Part shown: positions 49,256 to 63,400 of the stretch, piece after piece
Position numbering within the stretch: the stretch's first letter is position 1
Layout: every line of letters starts with the position of its first letter
Origin: Trogon surrucura
Lineage: Eukaryota; Chordata; Aves; Trogoniformes; Trogonidae
Length of the DNA stretch: 64,000 nt
Assembly: GCA_020746105.1 (NCBI GenBank)
Contig: CM036620.1
Coordinates: forward strand, 26,000,604-26,064,603
Direction of reading: 5' to 3'
Notes under the pieces: model-generated
Databases searched by the model: none
What the model was told of the DNA's origin: nothing
The model's input: only the letters and a program-made list of their open reading frames with translations
Position numbers and translations under genes: made by a program

Positions 49256-52200
49256 TTAAGGGCAGGGTGCAAAGCACCACAGCCTCCAATGCTACTTTTC
49301 AACATCCTCTACAGAGTATTCTCCCAGTGCGTTCTCGGGAGTCGGTTCATTTTCTAACGCAATAAAAAGGTCAATAGAAAATATTGTATTTAAAAGCCTG
49401 AGCTACACATGCGGTATTTGACTATTGCGGATTTTCAAGTGTATTTGAGTTTACCTTCCGGCTATTTTAAAGAATAAGTAACCTGTTTCATTTCACTCAG
49501 AAACATCCAGTCCTCCCCCAATCTTCTTGTTCTGGGCTAATCACCTTTTAGACACAAAAGAAAATCAGATGCAATGTGACAAAGGGTTATTTTAACCACT
49601 TTTGCCAGCATTTATATTTTATAGTAGTCACCTTTCCAAGGTGTTTACCAGTAATCTGAAATTAACTATTTTGTTACACTCTGAAACAGTAAGGGGAACA
49701 AGGTGTGGCCTTGCATATTTTTCTAGACAAACCAGCCTTGTTCTGTTGATATTTGTTCTACATTATAATATGCAACTAAGTCATGCATTGATAAACCAAA
49801 AGTCATGAGAACAGTTATTAAAGGGTAGTTCCAAGTCACTAAACATCATACACTTCAGTGACTCGATGACTCCACTGCCAGCTATATACGGTATTGGAAA
49901 TGTAAATGTCACGCAGTTCTCCACCTTGAATGGAAGAACCACAATAAGTGTTTCCAACTGCAGTTACTGTTTCAGAGGTCTGGCTTCATATATTGATAAT
50001 TAGATTACCATCAACTAGTGGAAATATTCAAAATAACTCAAGACAACACCCAACTTCCTGGAAAGTTAACTTCCCCCAGCAAACCAAACATTTCAGCAGT
50101 ATTAAAGCTCTATTGATATTTAACGAAAACAGCACCCCTGTTCTCCTTGCTTCACTTGTGATATAGGGCTTATTCCTTCATTTTGTATCCAAAAACATCA
50201 CAACGCAAGTCAAGCTCTTTTGAGGCAAATATTATTCCAGGGGACAGCATTTGCTTTCTGACACAGCTCTCTGTTGAGGGAGAAGACAGAGCAGAACACA
50301 CACGCGCTCTGTTGTAAACCAGATAGGTATGAAGAGTGCTGCTGCCCTAAGGGATTCTTGTGTTTTAAAAAAGCGACAAGGAAGAAAGAATTAAGATACA
50401 CACAGGGAGGATTGTTGGGTTTGGACTTGAACTATGTTGTCATGAAAAAAAAAATAAATTACACTGTTCATTGTAACTGGGAGGGAAGACGTAAGAAAGC
50501 TGAAGGACAGCTTTTGGCCTTCCTCTCTCAAGGTCCTCCCTTTTCCCAGCCTGTGACCTTAACTTGGACCATTCCTGGGAGAAAGCAGAGCTGAATCAGG
50601 AGCATGCTAGCATCCTCAGTTTTCAAAGCATTCATACTACACTCACACACAATTTACAGACTTAAACTTTCAGTGTATAATACAGAAGCATACCATGTTG
50701 AAAATAAGGCTGAATTAATACTTCAGGGCAGTCCTCCAGGAGGAGGCTGTGGGTAGGAGGCAAGGAACAGTTCAAATTTTTCTTCATGAAGCTGTAGCCA
50801 TTGCAAGCGTATTTAAGCTGAAGAAGTAGTTATAATAAGGTGAAGCAGCAGAGCTCACCAACTATAATTTTTCTTCAGTGATACTGTTAACTGATTCTGC
50901 CTGTACAGCTCAAGTTCCTCCCACAGCTACACATGAGCACCAATTCAACACAGTCAGAAAATGAATCTGCCTACAGATTACTTTTGGGAATTCCTGCCCT
51001 TAAGTGCAATTCTTAAACCCTGCTGGGTACTGATAAACCTAAGTATGAACTCCAAGCTCTTCCACTGCCACAAAGTAACACGGAGCACAAGCAAAGTGCC
51101 GCTGCTCTGTCTACGTTCCCACGGGGAACCACACACCCCAGAGACTTCAGACATACTGATTTTTTTCTAAATAGAGAAAGAAGTGCAGCAAGTCAGATCT
51201 AGCCTATTACATATATCACTGAGCAAACCTTAATGGATGCACAAGAAGCATGGAGCAATCTCTAAGGAGGAATAACTTCTGCTCAACGTTGAGAAATGCA
51301 AGAGTACTGTTTCATCAGAGGACTGTGCTTTATACAGGCAACTGATTCTTACAAGGATAGGGTGAAAATTATTTGCCTCTAACCAACAAATTAACACAGT
51401 ATGTAAAGTAGTATTAAATATTTAAGGCTATAACTTTAAATGAGTTGGCGGTGTGGAGAAGAAGGGGAAAAAAAGAAGGAAAAAGAAAATCAGACTCAAT
51501 TAGATCCTAACCCAGTAAATTCTCATTTCCTTCAACATGGGTTTTACTAGAATAAGATTAAGCTCTGGGCATATTAATTTATCTGTAAATTATTACTAAT
51601 ACATTTTCATGTATGTTAGGATAGCAATTTTTCCCCCTGCATCTTTAGCAATCTAACACTGAAACACATTCCTTCACTAAGTCTGAGAGTCCTCCCATTG
51701 ACATACGACCTCAGCAGAAAAATGTATTTCTCCTTTCATGACTGGTTGACAATTCATCCAACATCAATTTAGCCCTTAAGATTATACTTGCTGAGTAGAT
51801 TTTTTAAAAAATTTAAAAAAAACCCACAAAATGTGAACATTTGAAATGATAGGCAATTGCTTCACAAGTCTGAAGGTGGGGAAAGACAGGAGCACCAGGG
51901 TACATTAGAAGGATTTTACTGAACTGAAGGGATTTTTTTGCATTTATCAGCAGATAAGAGATCAAAGCTGAAGTCTAAATTCAGAAACCAGCCAAAGAAT
52001 TTGAAAAGTCATTTTTATATCAAAAATATTTTAATTGTACATTTTGCTAAGCAAGAAGTCAATGTAACTCTTAATTTTTTACCTACCACACAATCATAAG
52101 GATATGAAGGTGATTATAGCTCTTTCACATTCCTTGAAGTAGTAGGCTATAGTACAGTACGCATCTGTAAATTGATAAAAACTACATCCATACATAGTGG

Positions 52201-55200
52201 CATGATTATGCTGCTTCAAACTACTGCTCAAAAAAGTTGTATAAAGCTCACAAATAAAACCTTAAAATCAGTTACATCAGCACAAACACACAAATCAGAT
52301 TTTTGGTGAATCTTCTGACTTCTCTTCAGCTTTGTTAGAGTTCTGAGTATTTTCCTCTTTTACAAACTATTTAACTTCCAAGAAGTCAACTTATGCCTTG
52401 CTGTTCTTGATAATCTAAACATTAACATCCAGCTGGAGCCTTCATACTACCATCCAATTAAACACAATGCTGAACAAGACAAAAGTGGATCTGCAGATAC
52501 AGTCATGCTGTAAGTAGCGATCATCTTGTGCTCGTTAAAACACATTACCACCCTCAATTAGAGAATGATGCCTCTGTCAGATGAGAAATGATAAATGACT
52601 GTGTATGGATTCCAGCCCCTTTGGACAGAAATTGAAGCAGACTTGTGTTCCCTACATGCAGCACACAGCATGATGGACACGCAGATGGTCAGTCTGCAGC
52701 ACGTGTGCTGGTAAACCGGACCAATCCCTTTCTTTGAAGTTGTCACATCAAACCTACCTACAAACACTTTCCAAATTTTGCCAAATAAGACAATGCTATG
52801 TTGGTTGCTGCTTTAAAAATTGCAATAAAGGGTTCGACACTAAGTTGCATGCCACACCTTTATATTTTTTTGCAGGTTTTAATTTAAAATTCTATAAAAT
52901 TCAGAAAATGTCAGATATTTTAGCTCAACATAAAGCAACAGTCACTGGGAAAAACATGCCTCTAAGAGGACTTCAGAGTTTTATCCCCTCCTCTGTCTCC
53001 CTATTTCTGACAATTAGAAGTAGGATAGGCATTTGCTGCTCAATTTTGAAGGTGTATCTCAATTAAGATAGGTCTCCTGACCCTTCTCTCCTCACATCAA
53101 ACCTGTGCACTCTTGCATGACAATACAGAGTCATAAAGACAGCACCAGCCAAGCCTATACATTTTCTTTAAGAAGTAGCATAGACAGAACCACTGTTTGT
53201 AGGAGTTCTCAATGAGTGTGTGCGAGCATGATTTAGTGAACTTCTGCAGGCCAGTTCAATGGCATATGGAATGTCACAAGTTCCAGCAGTAGAACAAATT
53301 GCTATCCACTTTGTCATGCTGATCTATAGGTACTTGCTTATCTTCAGAGCCTGTACTGATACCTGTGGTAGAATAACACATTCCATTCCCAAAACAATCT
53401 ATGTTATCACATATTGAACTTACTACAAAGCACAGAACTTGAAAAAAAAATAAAAAAATAACCCAAAGTAAACAAACCCTCCATTGACAAACTTTCTGTG
53501 AGCTCATAATAATGAAGAGTGTCTTATCTTTATCAAGAGATACTGTCTTACCTTTATCAAGAAAAGCTGAAATGTCCCTTTCTCCTATTCAGCTCCCCAG
53601 AACAAAAGAAATGAACTCCGCCCTGTGAGTAAAGAACATTTTTTAATTATACCTGATATTCTGAAAGAAGGTTTAAATCATTACAAAATAACACTGACCT
53701 TCCAATTCGGGTATGACACTTGTGTAAAAAATATCACTATATCTGAAAAAAAGCCCACCGATGGCTTATAGCTGGTTACATGTTTACTATATTATTACAA
53801 CATGTAACATGCTAAATGCTCCTATGAACTACAGTCCATTGATAGTGAAATACTCAACAATATTATTTTACAAGAATAATTACACATTTTTTAGGTCATC
53901 TTCCAAGAGAAAATGGCAATATTGCAACCCATTAAGCAATCTTGGACTGTACAGGTTTCCTTTACACCTTAATAGAGGGCCTAGAAGAAGAATATGATAC
54001 ACATTACTAAAAATATTTCTGGATGTCCGAATAATACGCAGATCGTATAAAATAAAGATCATCACTCCTCCCTTTTGTAACAAACACACAAACCCAAACA
54101 CATCCATCGGAATAGGACAGGATTTGTACGGCAATCGATGACACAATTTTAGGGCAAGCTCAACAGTCTCATAAGCAACAAAGAAATTAAGATTCATTTA
54201 TTCTGTAATGTAGTCATAAAAGTTTTACTGGAGTAAAACTCAGTCAGCTGCAGAGGACTGAAGACAAGGCTGGAAAATTAATCACAAGAGGCTAGAAGTA
54301 AGAGAGAAAAAGATGCAGCAACAGCTACAGTAGGATGATGATGAAGGCTGCTAGGGAATGAATGGATTACATGCTTGTATTGTAAGAAGAAGCAATTTCA
54401 TGGGTTGAACAAAAGGCACAAGAGCACAGGAGGGCCAGAGCTTTTGCTTCTTTGTTCTTTAATTAGCTACTCCATTATCACACTAGAACGCGAAGCAGAA
54501 ATTATTCATTTAGACAGCTTCTCTAAAATCTTTAGAATGTCATTGCTTATCTTATCTGAAGTAGTTTTACACATATCAACACCAATTCAAGAGTTGGAGA
54601 ATGGCTCAATTTCATTCCTGTCCCAAACAGTGGCCAAATATTTATCATTTCAGTCACAATATTGGAACAGCTAAAAATTTTGTAAAGGCATAAATACAAC
54701 TGGCTTGCTGATAATGGCCTGATTGAAGAAGCTGTCCCTGTTCCTACAGCAGGTTTGGTTTTCTACAGTTGTTACAACCTGTTATTTGAAAGAAAAAATT
54801 AATGTTGATTGTAATTAAAAAAAAATACCTGGGTAATTAAGTGCAACTAAGATGCTGCACATTTAAAATATGAAACCAGCTCGTAATGACATAGTCAATT
54901 CAGAGTGTATGTTAGTTTCCCTTTTGCTGGAATAAAAAAAAAAATCTCAATGCATTTTTTTCATACTAGTCCTGTGAAAATTCATGTATAGAACAAAGTA
55001 CAGAAGTGAATTGCGATCATTTGGTTTTGCTTCTACAGAGACTAGCTGCTAACAGTGAGTACATGTTCCCCCAAATACCTGTAACATTGACATCTTGGGA
55101 GATCTCATGCATCAAAAATATATGTTTCAACTTAGACTAAAAGTCAGAAAAATTACTGCTTTCACCCCCTAAGATTCACTAGAGAGTTTGAAAGCTTCCT

Positions 55201-56255
55201 TTTTCATCACTGAACTTCTGCAAAAGAGTCCAAATATTGGCGATTCTGCCTTCCACATATATCAAATTGTACACGTAAGGTTATGTCCATTCTGAAATAT
55301 TAAGTTAAATTGTGTTTATACATCCTAGAGGTTTGTCTGGTATTTGCACAAAGATACTAGTGGAAGAGGTTTGGTTTAACAATTTATTTTCAATCTACTC
55401 TATATCAATATTTCAGCACCAAGTTATTTTAATAGCACATTCAGCAACAGCAGTTAACAGCAACTTTCACCAACATCAAAAACCTTCTCAAGTTAGTAAA
55501 CCTTCATCAGCAAACTCTCACAGCCTCTTCCAAACATTCACACAGCTCTGCTCTCCTCTCTCTTCTCACTATTTAGAGAAGAGGGAGATGGCCAATTCTT
55601 GCAACATCACTTTGTGACCAAGCAAGTTCGGCCATCAGCAAACCAAGGCTTCACAGATGACTTGCCTGGCAGCCCCCAGGGCTATGGTGAAGGCGAGCCC
55701 ATACAGGCTTCCCCACAGTGAGAATCTCACCCAGTAAGGGACATAAACTGCTGAGTTCAAAGTAACACGGATCATAATCAAGCACTACAATTCCAGGATT
55801 TAAAACCAAAGTATTATTTATGCTTTAATACTAATTTAAACTCTCCTCTGAAGTCTAGATGAAAGTATACTTTCAATCCAGAGCAGTTTTTATAAGAGAA
55901 TGACTTAGGGGCTAAAAAGGGATTTCCAGTAAACTGTAATGACTTCAACTTCTATCCAAATGGTGATCATTTTCCAATACGCCTAGCACCAGAAGACTAT
56001 TTGTATCTTCTCATGGGACCCCTGGGGAGGAGAGGCACGGTAGTACCATCCATATCCACACGCAACTCAACCCCGATTTCAGTTCCATTCACACCTGAGA
56101 CAGCAGGGGAAAGCAGACAGAAAATGCCAAGTTCATGCTCATGTGTGGATAGAGAAAAAAAATCTGACCCTGAACAGAAAAGGTAAAGGATAAGCACACC
56201 ACACAGCTGTATGAACTTCCCAATTTCTCCTTTTAAATGCTTCTGCAGGAAAATG
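49256..56255. other. Non-coding stretch, nothing recognised
   Basis: Seven kilobases with no recognisable gene or element. There is a short tandem duplication at 53520-53564 and a somewhat GC-richer patch near 55620-55740 that I cannot assign. Confidence 0.65.
53520..53564. repeat. Tandem duplication, 24-base period, two copies
   Basis: TGTCTTATCTTTATCAAGAGA at 53520 recurs at 53544 as TGTCTTACCTTTATCAAGAAA, with two mismatches over 21 bases. Confidence 0.85.
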
Positions 56256-56475
56256 TAGAATATCTGAAGTTGAAAGGGACCCATAAGGATCATAGAATCC
56301 AGTTCCCTAAAGGACTACCTAAAACTAAACCATATGACGAAGAGTGTTATCCAGACATTTGTTGAACTCCAACAGACTTGGTTGTGTGTCCCCTGGGGAG
56401 CCTTTTCCAGCAACCAACCACCCTCTCAGTGAAGAACCTTTTCCTAATGTCTGGTCTGAAGTAATTCATATCTGT
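56256..56475 (-). mobile_element. Old CR1 LINE 3' end, diverged
   Basis: Minus-strand fragment of ~220 bases. TAGAATATCTGAAGTTG is followed by AAAGGGACCCATAAGGATCAT, which is the 3' end of an older CR1 subfamily. Then come CCCTGGGGAGCC, the CCACCCTCTCAGTGAAGAACC block and TTTTCCTAATGTCTGG. The order of blocks is that of the CR1 ORF2 C-terminus and 3' UTR, but indels have shortened it and no terminal octamer repeat survives. Divergence looks greater than in any other copy except the 17.8 kb relic. Confidence 0.85.
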
Positions 56476-57455
56476 TTGACTGGGTCTTCTTACAACATTA
56501 AAAAGGGGATGAGGAACTGATTGGGAGATTAAAATTTATGTAAGCTGTTAAATTTACATTATTTTTTTTGGAGGAGTTGAAAAAGGATGGTTGGTAGTAA
56601 AGAATGACAGCTCCTTCCTTTTAGCTCCCACAAAGGAAGAATTATGTCCTTCTCCATTTGACTATGCACAGCAACAGACAAAAACATGACAGGAGTATTT
56701 TTGTGTGATCCTCCTGTTTTCTAGAATCTCCAGAAAACATTTTCCTCATCTTGTTTACTCTTTCTCAATTTCACACTGCAGAGATCAGGGATTGATCTCA
56801 AGTAGGTACACCCTAGAAGAGAATGTCTCTTATTTAAGAATGCTTTCCACTCTTCTCCTTAATCTATTTAAATATGTTTTCAATTTGTGACCTAGAGGAA
56901 GTGTCTGACAGATAAATGTTTCCGCTAGCATTTGATCATATGTTACCTGTAAGGGCTGGCTTAAAATGCAAAGATTTTTCTTCGTTTTATTCTCAGAAAG
57001 ACAGAAAATCCTAGAATGAGTAAGAAAAACAATACATAAAAAATAATCAGTAACATTTATACTGTACTTTAGCAGACCAATAAACCTGTGATTTGACATG
57101 TGTCTGACCTCAGAACTGGTACATAACCAATACAGGAGCAAAAAGGTCCACAAAATGTGAAGACAATTTACTTAGCCTTCACTCTAAATTGCATACAAAA
57201 CACTCATAACCCTGAGCTAATTCATCATTCCTCTTAAAAGCTACGAGAATAGAGACAGAAAGTTGAATTTAGCATTGGCTGATAGAATCCCGGATTTCAC
57301 AAGTAAACTGATACTATGGCAATAAAAAGCTGGGAAACACTAAAGAAACAACAAAAATGTCCCTCTTCATAAAATAAGGAAGATTTTTGCCACAACTGAT
57401 ATTTGTTTTGACTTCTTCAATGAAGCTAAATAATATTTTCATTGTTCTCTCACAG

Positions 57456-57541
57456 CTCTTTCAGAAGGAGTCCGCCCGCTCCGACAACCCGCGGTGCAAA
57501 GCAGAGCAAGGACCAAAAGTTCCCCAGTTGCTAACAGAAAG
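57456..57541 (+). other. Exon-like CpG cluster (unproven)
   Basis: TTGTTCTCTCACAG precedes a stop-free 86 bases that hold five CpGs within about 30 bases (57471-57493), followed by AAAGGTGCCC, a weak donor-like site. One frame reads LFQKESARSDNPRCK. I do not recognise the peptide and see no partner exon. Confidence 0.2.
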
Positions 57542-60393
57542 GTGCCCTTTCTCCCTCCTGACATTCGTCAGCCTCATAGGCAAAAGCTGAGAGAGAAGCA
57601 CAGATTGGAATAATTACACAGATAGTTAGGGACTAATTAAACAAATTACTCAGGATCAATTGTATTTAAAATCCATGCAGAAGATTAATAGATGCCATCA
57701 GAAAGTTTGTAAGGGAAATAGATCATAGAAAAGTGCTACAGCATGAGGAATATGAGATTTCATTTGATGCAACCTCCACGAGGCAAAAAAATCTGAATGG
57801 AAATGCCCGTGAGACGTAACACGTAACACGACTGTAGAGACTTCTTTTGGTAATTCTTCTGGACATTAGTTTTCATCAGTGGCTTCAGTTCTTAAATTGC
57901 ACAATGTTTTGACAGAATGAAATCAATTTAATGCATTTGCAGTTGTCTGTACCTACAACCTTTATGAGAGAAAAATAGAACTGCAATACAGACAAGAAGC
58001 TGAGTAGGCACATCATTCTTATTATAAGTAGACAAAAAGAAATTAATCCGAATTGGAATCAATTCTTTCCTTCCCATTAGACTACATGATTTCATAGTAA
58101 GACAGTGTTGTAACTTAAGATACCACTTTTACTAAGATCAGGGCAATTTTAAGTTTTCAAATTTAAAGTGGCACGTATTAGTGAGACAAGCAGAAAGCGA
58201 TAAATAAAAAAAATATATACAACAGAGCAGAAGGCTCAGCAAAATAGCTGAATTGACATGAACCTTCAGCTGAGGAGAACTGAATCTTTGGAAGGACATG
58301 ATCGTAGCAGGAAGGTGGCCGTAAACTGTGAACTCTTCTATCCCCCTCCCCACCAAGTCAAACACTAGCAGAGAAACTACAGCACATAGGAAGTAAGATA
58401 GCAATAATCTGCCACTTTTAACATAATTCACAGATACAGCCAAACTTTTCTCCCTAAGTTTCCTAAGTTCCCTACAGCTGCCAGCATTTAGATTATAGGG
58501 AAAAACACAAGGCCCTTTCTTATGGCATTCTTAATTATTACAGATATAAAACTACTGCTTTTTTGCCATACACTGAAGGCTCATCTATTTTAATACGTTT
58601 CCGTAAGGCCTTATTCTTGCCTATTTTCTCTACTTCTTGTGCTGCAAATGAGGGCTGAGAGACTCTCCAAGGTGTGGGCATTAAAAAAACCAACCCCAGG
58701 TGATCTCCTGTGCAACGAAAGTCCTGGTCGTGCTCATGCTTTCCCACATCTACCCATAATACACTCTCCCTGCCTGTGGCTCCGTGCCACTCAGGCATTC
58801 ACACATGGAGCCTTCTCTGCTCACTATTAGAATGACAAGGATCTACCTAAGCAGCCAGTATGAAACCGGATCCATCTGTTTTCAACTGAAATCCACCCAA
58901 AAAAAAAAAAAAGACATTTCAGACTGTCTTTTGGAATAATACATTCAAATATTTTCTTAGTATGAAAAAGCTAAACTCCGCCCTTCCAGCCTGAAAAATC
59001 TCTGCAAAGGAAAACAGCAGAGTTACGTTCCCAGCAAGGAGCGTAGGGAATTTGGTTTCAGTATTTCCTGCGACTGCTTCCTTAGCACAGAAGTACCACA
59101 AATCAGATGCTCAAGGATTAAAGTTTAATTCATAACTCATGAGACTAGGTCAGATTTATCCCAAGATTAATGGGATACAACACAATCACAAACAGAAAAG
59201 ATGACAAGGGCTGTCATTACTTGGCTTTGTAATTGCTCCTGGTTTGGGTTTTTTTGGAGAGGGCTGCTGGAGGTTTTTTTCAGTTTATTTTATTTTTAAA
59301 GGAAGTTACGGATTTTTTCAAATGCATAAAGCTTTGATATTTAAAAGTCTGATAAACAGCTGCAGTATATAATTAATAATCCACTCAGCTTCAAAGGACT
59401 TTAATGCCACCCTATCAGCAGAATTGCAGTAACACTATACTCATTCCCACTTACTTCATGGAAAATAAACCAAGAAACTAAACAAATGTAATCGCTTGAA
59501 ACAAAGTCAACTTTTAAAGATTTTTCTATTGAGTACAAAGTACAAACAAAATGAGACAGTATAAATATCCCTTAAGTTTGCATTGCTCTATTAAGACCAA
59601 TCAGAACGGTCAATATTAGAATCCTGTATTGTAGCCACTGATGATACTAATATACTTGAGACAGTCTAGTGGTGTTTTTAACTCCGAAGTAGAAGAGAAA
59701 AGGCACTACAAAAATCATGTATGTTGTCATTATGGGCCATCTGTTCATACTTTAAGTAAATACCATGATTAGTTTGAGGCAGGTGAGTTTAAGGGAAGTG
59801 TCAGAAAATACATTTCAGAAGACTAAGATTAAGAATTTAGCTGTGGCTTCCACCTCCACTTAGCAACTGAAAATTCATTTCCAGTCTCAAGCACAGACTG
59901 GGCCCCAAAGACCTATTTTGCTCTCTACACACAAACTGCCTGGCACTGTTGGTAGAAATGCTGGGCCTGTGTCGCTACATTTTCCACATGAAGCTGATGG
60001 AGATTATTATTAGAGATGTTGAAAGGAGCACTATGCTACGGACCATAAAGGAGAGCGCTACGTGCTCCATGAAAATGACATCAATACCTACACATGGCAT
60101 GTTTGAGAAGGCAGAACGTAAAAGCACCTGAAATAGATGGTCTTTAAATGAACCCACCTTCTCAGCTTAACCTGTAACTCAGTCTTGACGTGGTAGGCCA
60201 CAGCCACAGAATCCCTATTAAAACAGAAAAATATTTATCTAATTCAGCATCCAATTCTGGGCGTGCCTCTAAATTCCAAACTTTCTCCACTGAAACAATA
60301 GGATTATGGCAACAGTGAAATATGTTACGATTGTGTACCCATACATATGATAGCAATGATGTGGAAGAAACAGCTATAATAGGACACGGTCAC

Positions 60394-60409
60394 AAAAAAA
60401 AAAAAAAAA
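60394..60409. repeat. A16 homopolymer
   Basis: Sixteen A residues with no retrocopy body recognised upstream. Confidence 0.8.
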
Positions 60410-63400
60410 GCTGGAAAACTTTAATGAAAGAGAAGAAAAATTGAATAAGGCTAAAAATGTAAGTGGATAGTGAGAAACATGCACAGGAGAGAGAATTACA
60501 GGTCATTTCAGGCCAATGCAGTGAAAAATAAGGAAGCTAAAGCATTCAGTATAAAAGGCCAAGTAATTTCTAAATCCTTCCTTATTTACAATGTGATGTG
60601 CTATTACCATTTTAAACAAAGAGCTAGATACTCTCTCCTATTTTCATACTTCGTGCACAAACACTCGGGATTTCACATTAAAAAGGCCACTCACCCCATA
60701 TTATGAATAAAATATGGTGAATTGGTGGCAGAGAGCAGGACATGGCAGAGGCACAGAACTCCTTTCAGGACACAACCACATTGCCACGTTAAGCAACAAG
60801 AGGAATGACAGCCTGATCTTCTCCATTTATGAAAAGGTTTCACTGCCTCGAAGGAAGGAGAGAAAAAAGGGGTCTTTCCATCGCAACTTGGAACATGGCA
60901 CACCATGCAATTTCAAACTAGATGGCCAAAAGCAAGCCAACAGACATGCAGAAAACTGGTAATACGACAAACGCCGCTTGCTCGATGGAATCTCACAACA
61001 GTACAAAGTCATTTGTGAACCAAATGATTCAAACAGGAAGAAATGCACCTCACTACAGCACAAAGCAAGTTACTAATTCACTGCATTAGAAAGTAATTTG
61101 TGAATTGCATCACAGAGCATGTTTCCTTTTGTTTATTTTGGAGTTAAACGTTCTTAAACAACATGGACTTTACTAAATAGCAAGCACAGGGTTTGCATTT
61201 GTATATATTGTGTATGTGTAAATTCATATTTGGAAATTGTATGAAGATTTGGAATGATTAGAAGCCTTATGCCATAAGAAATAGCGCATAGGCATGAAGA
61301 GTGTATAACATTACTCTTGAATTATTAAGGGTCAGAAGGTCAACCCACGCATGCAGACCTTTCCTCAAAACAAGGTTACTGCAGTGACCTCTTCAGACCC
61401 GCCTGCTTCCTGGTATATTTTTTGCCCATCTCTGCTCCAGGTTTTTCCGCGTAGTTAGAATTCCACAGATGGTCCCCATCGCCCCTGAAGAAATGCTCTT
61501 TCCAGATGAATTCCCCAGAACAGGACTTCATTTCTTAGACAGCAGAGGGATATTTTCCAGAAACTCACGATTCCCAAGAGTGCAACAATTGGCTACTACT
61601 TAATCATTCTGTAATCTTAGAAAATCTGGCAGAAGTTTAAAAACATTTTCACAAGGCACTGATGTTCCAGTAAATGCTGGAAGCTCTCTGAGCAGCATTT
61701 GATAACTGTTCATTAAAGGCTTTGAGTGTCCCTTCTCATCGTTTCAATATAAATAGCTTATTCTTAATAAAGCCTAAGCTAATGTAACACTTTTGAAGTT
61801 TTAGTCAACTATTTTAAACATGGTATTCTAGTGCCCTTTAATAAATGCATGGAACGGTCAATAGTTCAATACCCCAGTCTCTCCTTTCTCTTACTATTTT
61901 ATTATATTGGTTGATGTTAATGATTTGCTAAGTTTATTTCTCTTCAACCACAGCTTCTGTGATTCTCAAAGTTCCTTAAAAATTACTTAAGTAATGAAAG
62001 ACATTATGACACAAAGATAAAAGGAAAGATATTTTAGTATACAATTTCCCAGCTGAAGTATCACACCTCAACACACAGAGCTGTACCCATAAACACGTTT
62101 CATGTTGTCACAGTATTACAACAATGCATACAAATACACCCTTTAGCAAAAATAATTCTCATTTATCACAGAATATTTGCATTCAGATTCCACGTTTAGC
62201 AATCCTTTCCCAGGATTTCAGGTTGCAGCTCTAGTCTAATGCTGTAATTGTTGCACTGTATACATATTCTATGCAAGAGGCAAAAAAAGTTTGGTATAAT
62301 TAATAACAGAATAATTATTACAAAAAATAAATTGTAATCTCTCTGTACACAGACATGTCTCATGCAGGCTAAGTGGACTTACTGAGCATGTTTATCAGGA
62401 GAGAGATGAGAAATCCTGTAACTCAGATGATACAGAAACATACATAATGAAAATCTTTAATATCTTACATAAGTATAATACTTTAAGGGGAAGTCATCAG
62501 AGAGGTAAACATGAACAGTATGAGAATAAAAGAAATCTTTATTTAATAATTGATAGTTAATCTCCTTTGCATTTATACTTCATTGACTTAAAAAAAAAAA
62601 TCTCATTTTCACTGGCTGCTGTAACCACTGATACAAACATTAACTCTAAAATAAACTAAAGCAGGATTTTAAAGTAGTTAAATAGCTCACTAAAGATACC
62701 TTATGAGAGTGGTAAAATGGGTTTACCCAAATGCTCTTTGATTCAAAACAAAGTTGTTGAATAAAGAATTTTCCATTAGAAAGGTTTATTGTAATTGTGA
62801 CTCAGATTTTTAAAGATTTCAGTTCACTGCCCCCAAAGCCTTCCTAGGACCTTCAGAGAGGATGAGCATCATCATCTGCACCTTAATAGAGGATTCCGTT
62901 GAATAACCAAAAGACCAATAGTGAATATATTAAGCTGGCGCCTGCTGAGATCTTTAAATGAATCATGGTGAGCTCCTTGGTAACACCACTGCACGTTCCT
63001 CCTCACTTGGGTGAAGCCCCCAACTGCTGCATTTCGGAGAGCTGCCAAGGGCTCACCGAAAGTAACCCAACAAAAAGTACTTAGACACCAGTGCAACCTG
63101 GTAAAAACCTGCCTAGTCACTCCCACAGTATTATCGAAAAAGATAAGCTGACATCAAGTTTTCGTCTAAATCTAAAGTAAGTTTTCTGTTAAAGATGAAG
63201 TCTCTGAAAATTAGGTTGGTAACTGTTCAACACTTTCTTCAAAGATCAAAATTCAAGTTGCCTCAAAGCCAATGCATTAATCTCTTTTTAAAGAAAAACA
63301 CCACGGCAAATTTAAAAAGCAGATCACTTTTAACTGAACAGTTTACTTGAAAAAAATTAGAATTACCACCAATAGCGATTCTTTAAATAAGATTAAATGC

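Noticed and set aside
51280-51320. NVEKCK-like reading (near 51282) similar to the CR1 AKCKVLHL segment
   Set aside because: A single short match without motif C before it or the ERDLGV segment after it.
54375-54674. Plus-strand frame containing IIHLDSFSKIF, reminiscent of RT motif A (IYLDFSKAF)
   Set aside because: The resemblance covers only about 15 residues and needs an extra codon, and the flanks do not give the other RT motifs in order. It could be a second ancient LINE relic but is not supported.
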